DNA of 64,000 nt, from contig NZ_LT669941.1 in assembly GCF_900128505.1 (NCBI RefSeq), positions 731,526 through 795,525 on the forward strand. Direction: 5' to 3'. Source of the stretch: Parabacteroides timonensis (GTDB lineage Bacteria; Bacteroidota; Bacteroidia; Bacteroidales; Tannerellaceae). Position numbers and translations under genes: made by a program. Under the pieces are notes generated by a model. That model was not told the DNA's origin. It did no database searches and worked only from the letters and a program-made list of their open reading frames with translations. This document shows, piece after piece, positions 61,912 through 64,000 of the stretch (the stretch's first letter is position 1; every line of letters begins with the position of its first letter).

Positions 61912-62810
61912 ATGTAAACATAGGTAATTTGCAGTTGAAAAACCCGGTAATGACTGCTTCGGGTACATTTGGATACGGAGTAGAATATTCAGACTTTATG
62001 GATATTTCAAGATTGGGTGGTATTTTTGTAAAGGGAACAACTATTCAGCCACGCGAAGGAAATCTGTATCCCCGTATGGCGGAAACACCTTCCGGGATGT
62101 TGAATGCAGTAGGTCTGCAAAACAAAGGGGCCCAATATTTCGTGGATCATATTTATCCTTCTATTAAGGATATCGACACAAATATGATCGTAAATGTAAG
62201 TGGATCGTCTGTCGAAACATACGTGGAATGTGCAGAAAAGATTGCAGGATTGGATAAAATTCCAGCTATCGAACTCAATATTTCATGCCCGAATGTGAAG
62301 CAAGGCGGTATGGCTTTTGGCGTAACGACTTGCGGTGCGGCCGAAGTTGTAAAGGCAGTTCGCAAGGTTTATCCCAAGACCCTTATTGTAAAACTTTCTC
62401 CTAATGTAACCGACATAACCGAGATTGCAAAAGCAGTCGAAGCCGAAGGAGCAGACTCTGTTTCGCTTATCAATACCATGCTCGGAATGGCTATTGATGC
62501 AGAGAAGCGTAAACCTATATTATCTACAATAACTGGTGGTTTATCCGGTCCTTGTGTGAAGCCGGTTGCCCTCCGGATGGTATGGCAAACATACAAGGCA
62601 GTAAAGATACCTATCATCGGTTTAGGAGGTATTTCAAACTGGAAAGATGCGGTAGAATTTATGTTGGCCGGGGCCACGGCGATACAGATCGGAACTTACA
62701 ATTTTGTTGATCCGACCGTATCGATAAAAGTGATTGACGGCATGAATGAGTATCTCGACAGACATGGATTTAAATCCGCGAGAGAACTTATTGGAGCTTT
62801 AGAAATATGA
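61899..62810 (+). CDS. pyrD: Dihydroorotate dehydrogenase B, catalytic subunit
   Basis: A 303-residue class 1B DHODH. Signature parts are VMTASGTFGYGVEYSDFMD, LNISCPNVKQGGMAFG, the active-site cysteine region and IPIIGLGGISNWKDAVEFML at the FMN-phosphate site. It overlaps pyrK by 13 bases. The terminator at 62820-62859 ends the operon. Confidence 0.96.
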   Translation: MAELNVNIGNLQLKNPVMTASGTFGYGVEYSDFMDISRLGGIFVKGTTIQPREGNLYPRMAETPSGMLNAVGLQNKGAQYFVDHIYPSIKDIDTNMIVNVSGSSVETYVECAEKIAGLDKIPAIELNISCPNVKQGGMAFGVTTCGAAEVVKAVRKVYPKTLIVKLSPNVTDITEIAKAVEAEGADSVSLINTMLGMAIDAEKRKPILSTITGGLSGPCVKPVALRMVWQTYKAVKIPIIGLGGISNWKDAVEFMLAGATAIQIGTYNFVDPTVSIKVIDGMNEYLDRHGFKSARELIGALEI

Positions 62811-62819
62811 TATTTCAAT

Positions 62820-62859
62820 AAGAAAAGTGTCTGTTATAACCAAAACAGGCACTTTTCTT
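62820..62859 (+). terminator. Terminator of pyrKD
   Basis: Sixteen-base stem (62820-62835 with 62844-62859; core AAGAAAAGTG) with one wobble and an 8-base loop. Confidence 0.85.
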
Positions 62860-62902
62860 CGTTTTAGTAAAATATAGACCACAATCAAGTAAAAAAAGGA
62901 AC

Positions 62903-64000
62903 ATGAAAAACAGACTATTTTCTTTGATATGCCTACTGGTCATATCTATGTCGCTAAAAGCAGGTGACAACGTTATTATTCCAATTTCGACCGATAATAT
63001 CAGCCTTATATATAAGGTAGGTAATAATGGCCGTTTATATCAATCGTATCTAGGCCAGAAGCTCCGGTTCAATAGTGATATCGATCAACTACCTTTGGGT
63101 GGGGAAGCCTATCTTGCACATGGTATGGAAGACTATTTTGAACCGGCTATCCGCGTTTTGCATAATGATGGTAACCCATCTCTATTGCTAAAATATATAT
63201 CTTATGAGACTAAACAACTTCAGCCGAACGTAACGGAAACAATCATCAAACTTAAGGATGATGTATACCCTGTAACAGTCGATCTTCACTTTGTTTCTTA
63301 TGCAAAAGAAAATATCATCAAATCTTTTACAGAGATTTCGCACCAGGAGAAAAAGCCCGTCACGTTATATAACTATGCTTCTTCACTTCTCTATATGAAT
63401 AGTGAAAAATACTTCCTGACTGAATTTGCAGGAGATTGGGCACATGAAGTAAATATGACCGAACAACAACTTTCATTTGGAAAAAAAGTATTGGATACAA
63501 AGCTTGGAAGTCGTGCAAATATGTTTAATTCTCCATTCTTTTTATTGTCTTTGAACGAAAATGCCAGGGAAAATGAAGGAGAAGTTCTTTTCGGAACGAT
63601 CGGTTGGACTGGAAATTTCCGTTTTACATTCGAGGTTGACAACGAAAACAAATTACGTATCCTATCAGGTATAAATAACTATGCATCAGAATATTCACTA
63701 AAGTCCAATGATATATTCCGAACTCCTGAATTTATCTTTACTTTCAGTGCAGAAGGAAAGGGCAGAGCTAGTCGTGATTTTCATAAATGGGCTCGCAAAT
63801 ATCAGGTAAAAGATGGTGATAAATCACGTCTTACTTTGCTGAATAACTGGGAAGCTACCTATTTCGATTTTAATGAAGACAAGCTGGTCGATATCATGGA
63901 TGAAGCAAAGGAGTTGGGTGTCGATATGTTCCTACTGGATGATGGTTGGTTTGCTAACAAATATCCCCGTAGCAGCGATCGTCAGGGATTAGGAGACTGG
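62903..64000 (+). CDS. GH36 alpha-galactosidase, N-terminal part (3' truncated by window)
   Basis: An open frame of 366 codons from ATG 62903 runs off the window with no stop. Residues 1-20 are a signal peptide (MKNRLFSLICLLVISMSLKA). The N-terminal beta-supersandwich is followed by LLNNWEATYFDF and MFLLDDGWF, which are hallmarks of family GH36 alpha-galactosidases. The catalytic nucleophile and acid lie beyond the visible part. The enzyme would remove terminal alpha-1,6-galactose from raffinose-type sugars in the periplasm. An AAAAAAAGGA ribosome site precedes the ATG. The family call is firm; substrate preference is not determinable here. Confidence 0.9.
   Translation, partial: MKNRLFSLICLLVISMSLKAGDNVIIPISTDNISLIYKVGNNGRLYQSYLGQKLRFNSDIDQLPLGGEAYLAHGMEDYFEPAIRVLHNDGNPSLLLKYISYETKQLQPNVTETIIKLKDDVYPVTVDLHFVSYAKENIIKSFTEISHQEKKPVTLYNYASSLLYMNSEKYFLTEFAGDWAHEVNMTEQQLSFGKKVLDTKLGSRANMFNSPFFLLSLNENARENEGEVLFGTIGWTGNFRFTFEVDNENKLRILSGINNYASEYSLKSNDIFRTPEFIFTFSAEGKGRASRDFHKWARKYQVKDGDKSRLTLLNNWEATYFDFNEDKLVDIMDEAKELGVDMFLLDDGWFANKYPRSSDRQGLGDW

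Overview
The window reads as a chromosomal segment of a Bacteroidales bacterium, most likely Parabacteroides or a close Tannerellaceae relative. Reasons: repeated Bacteroidota-type promoters (-7 box TAnnTTTG, weak Shine-Dalgarno sites), a ChuR-type anaerobic sulfatase maturase, a type IX secretion plug protein, a DUF4268 protein, a Na+-translocating NADH:quinone reductase operon, and HisC-HisB in the typical Bacteroidota order hisGDCB. Genus assignment is inference from protein resemblance only. No rRNA, tRNA, CRISPR array, transposase or prophage gene was seen. Most of the window is housekeeping or envelope genes, and both ends cut a gene.

Layout. 1-2.3 kb: end of a copper-type P-ATPase, a small CxxC metal-binding protein and a hemolysin III family protein. 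2.3-9.8 kb (mostly minus): two tiny coupled membrane proteins, the operon chuR-tldD-pmbA, an Amidase_3 cell-wall amidase, an ExoX-C-domain protein and a Nudix hydrolase. 9.9-20.5 kb: sucCD, a three-gene envelope acyl-transfer cluster (SGNH, SGNH, MBOAT), a TonB-domain membrane protein, and two tandem MscS channels. 20.7-27 kb: M16 peptidase, DUF4268 protein, M1 lipoprotein aminopeptidase, SugE/Gdx exporter. 27-32 kb: a his operon with a visible leader peptide and attenuator (hisL-hisG-hisD-hisC-hisB) plus a lipocalin-like lipoprotein. 32-34.7 kb: ybaK and tex (minus).

34.8-47.5 kb: two soluble PAS histidine kinases bracket a fused permease-ATPase ABC system with its binding lipoprotein and a PaaK-type ligase/ACT protein/small subunit/sodium symporter operon; then a DJ-1 protein, guanine deaminase, a NapH-like ferredoxin and a DUF2007 protein. 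48.2-56.6 kb: a methyltransferase, the T9SS plug-like protein and nqrABCDEF, whose NqrC carries an extra N-terminal rubredoxin-like domain. 56.6-64 kb: two small uncertain genes, an HsdR-N-type endonuclease-fold protein, AMP nucleosidase, holA, a long AT-rich control region full of repeated operator-like motifs upstream of an HTH regulator, then pyrK-pyrD and the start of a GH36 alpha-galactosidase.

Most noteworthy: the repeated 12-bp motif cluster at 59971-60538, the rubredoxin-NqrC fusion, the his attenuator, the Tat-signal-bearing TldD in the chuR operon, a degenerate 41-bp tandem repeat at 31882-32100, and a palindromic element that appears both between genes and inside the M1 peptidase gene.
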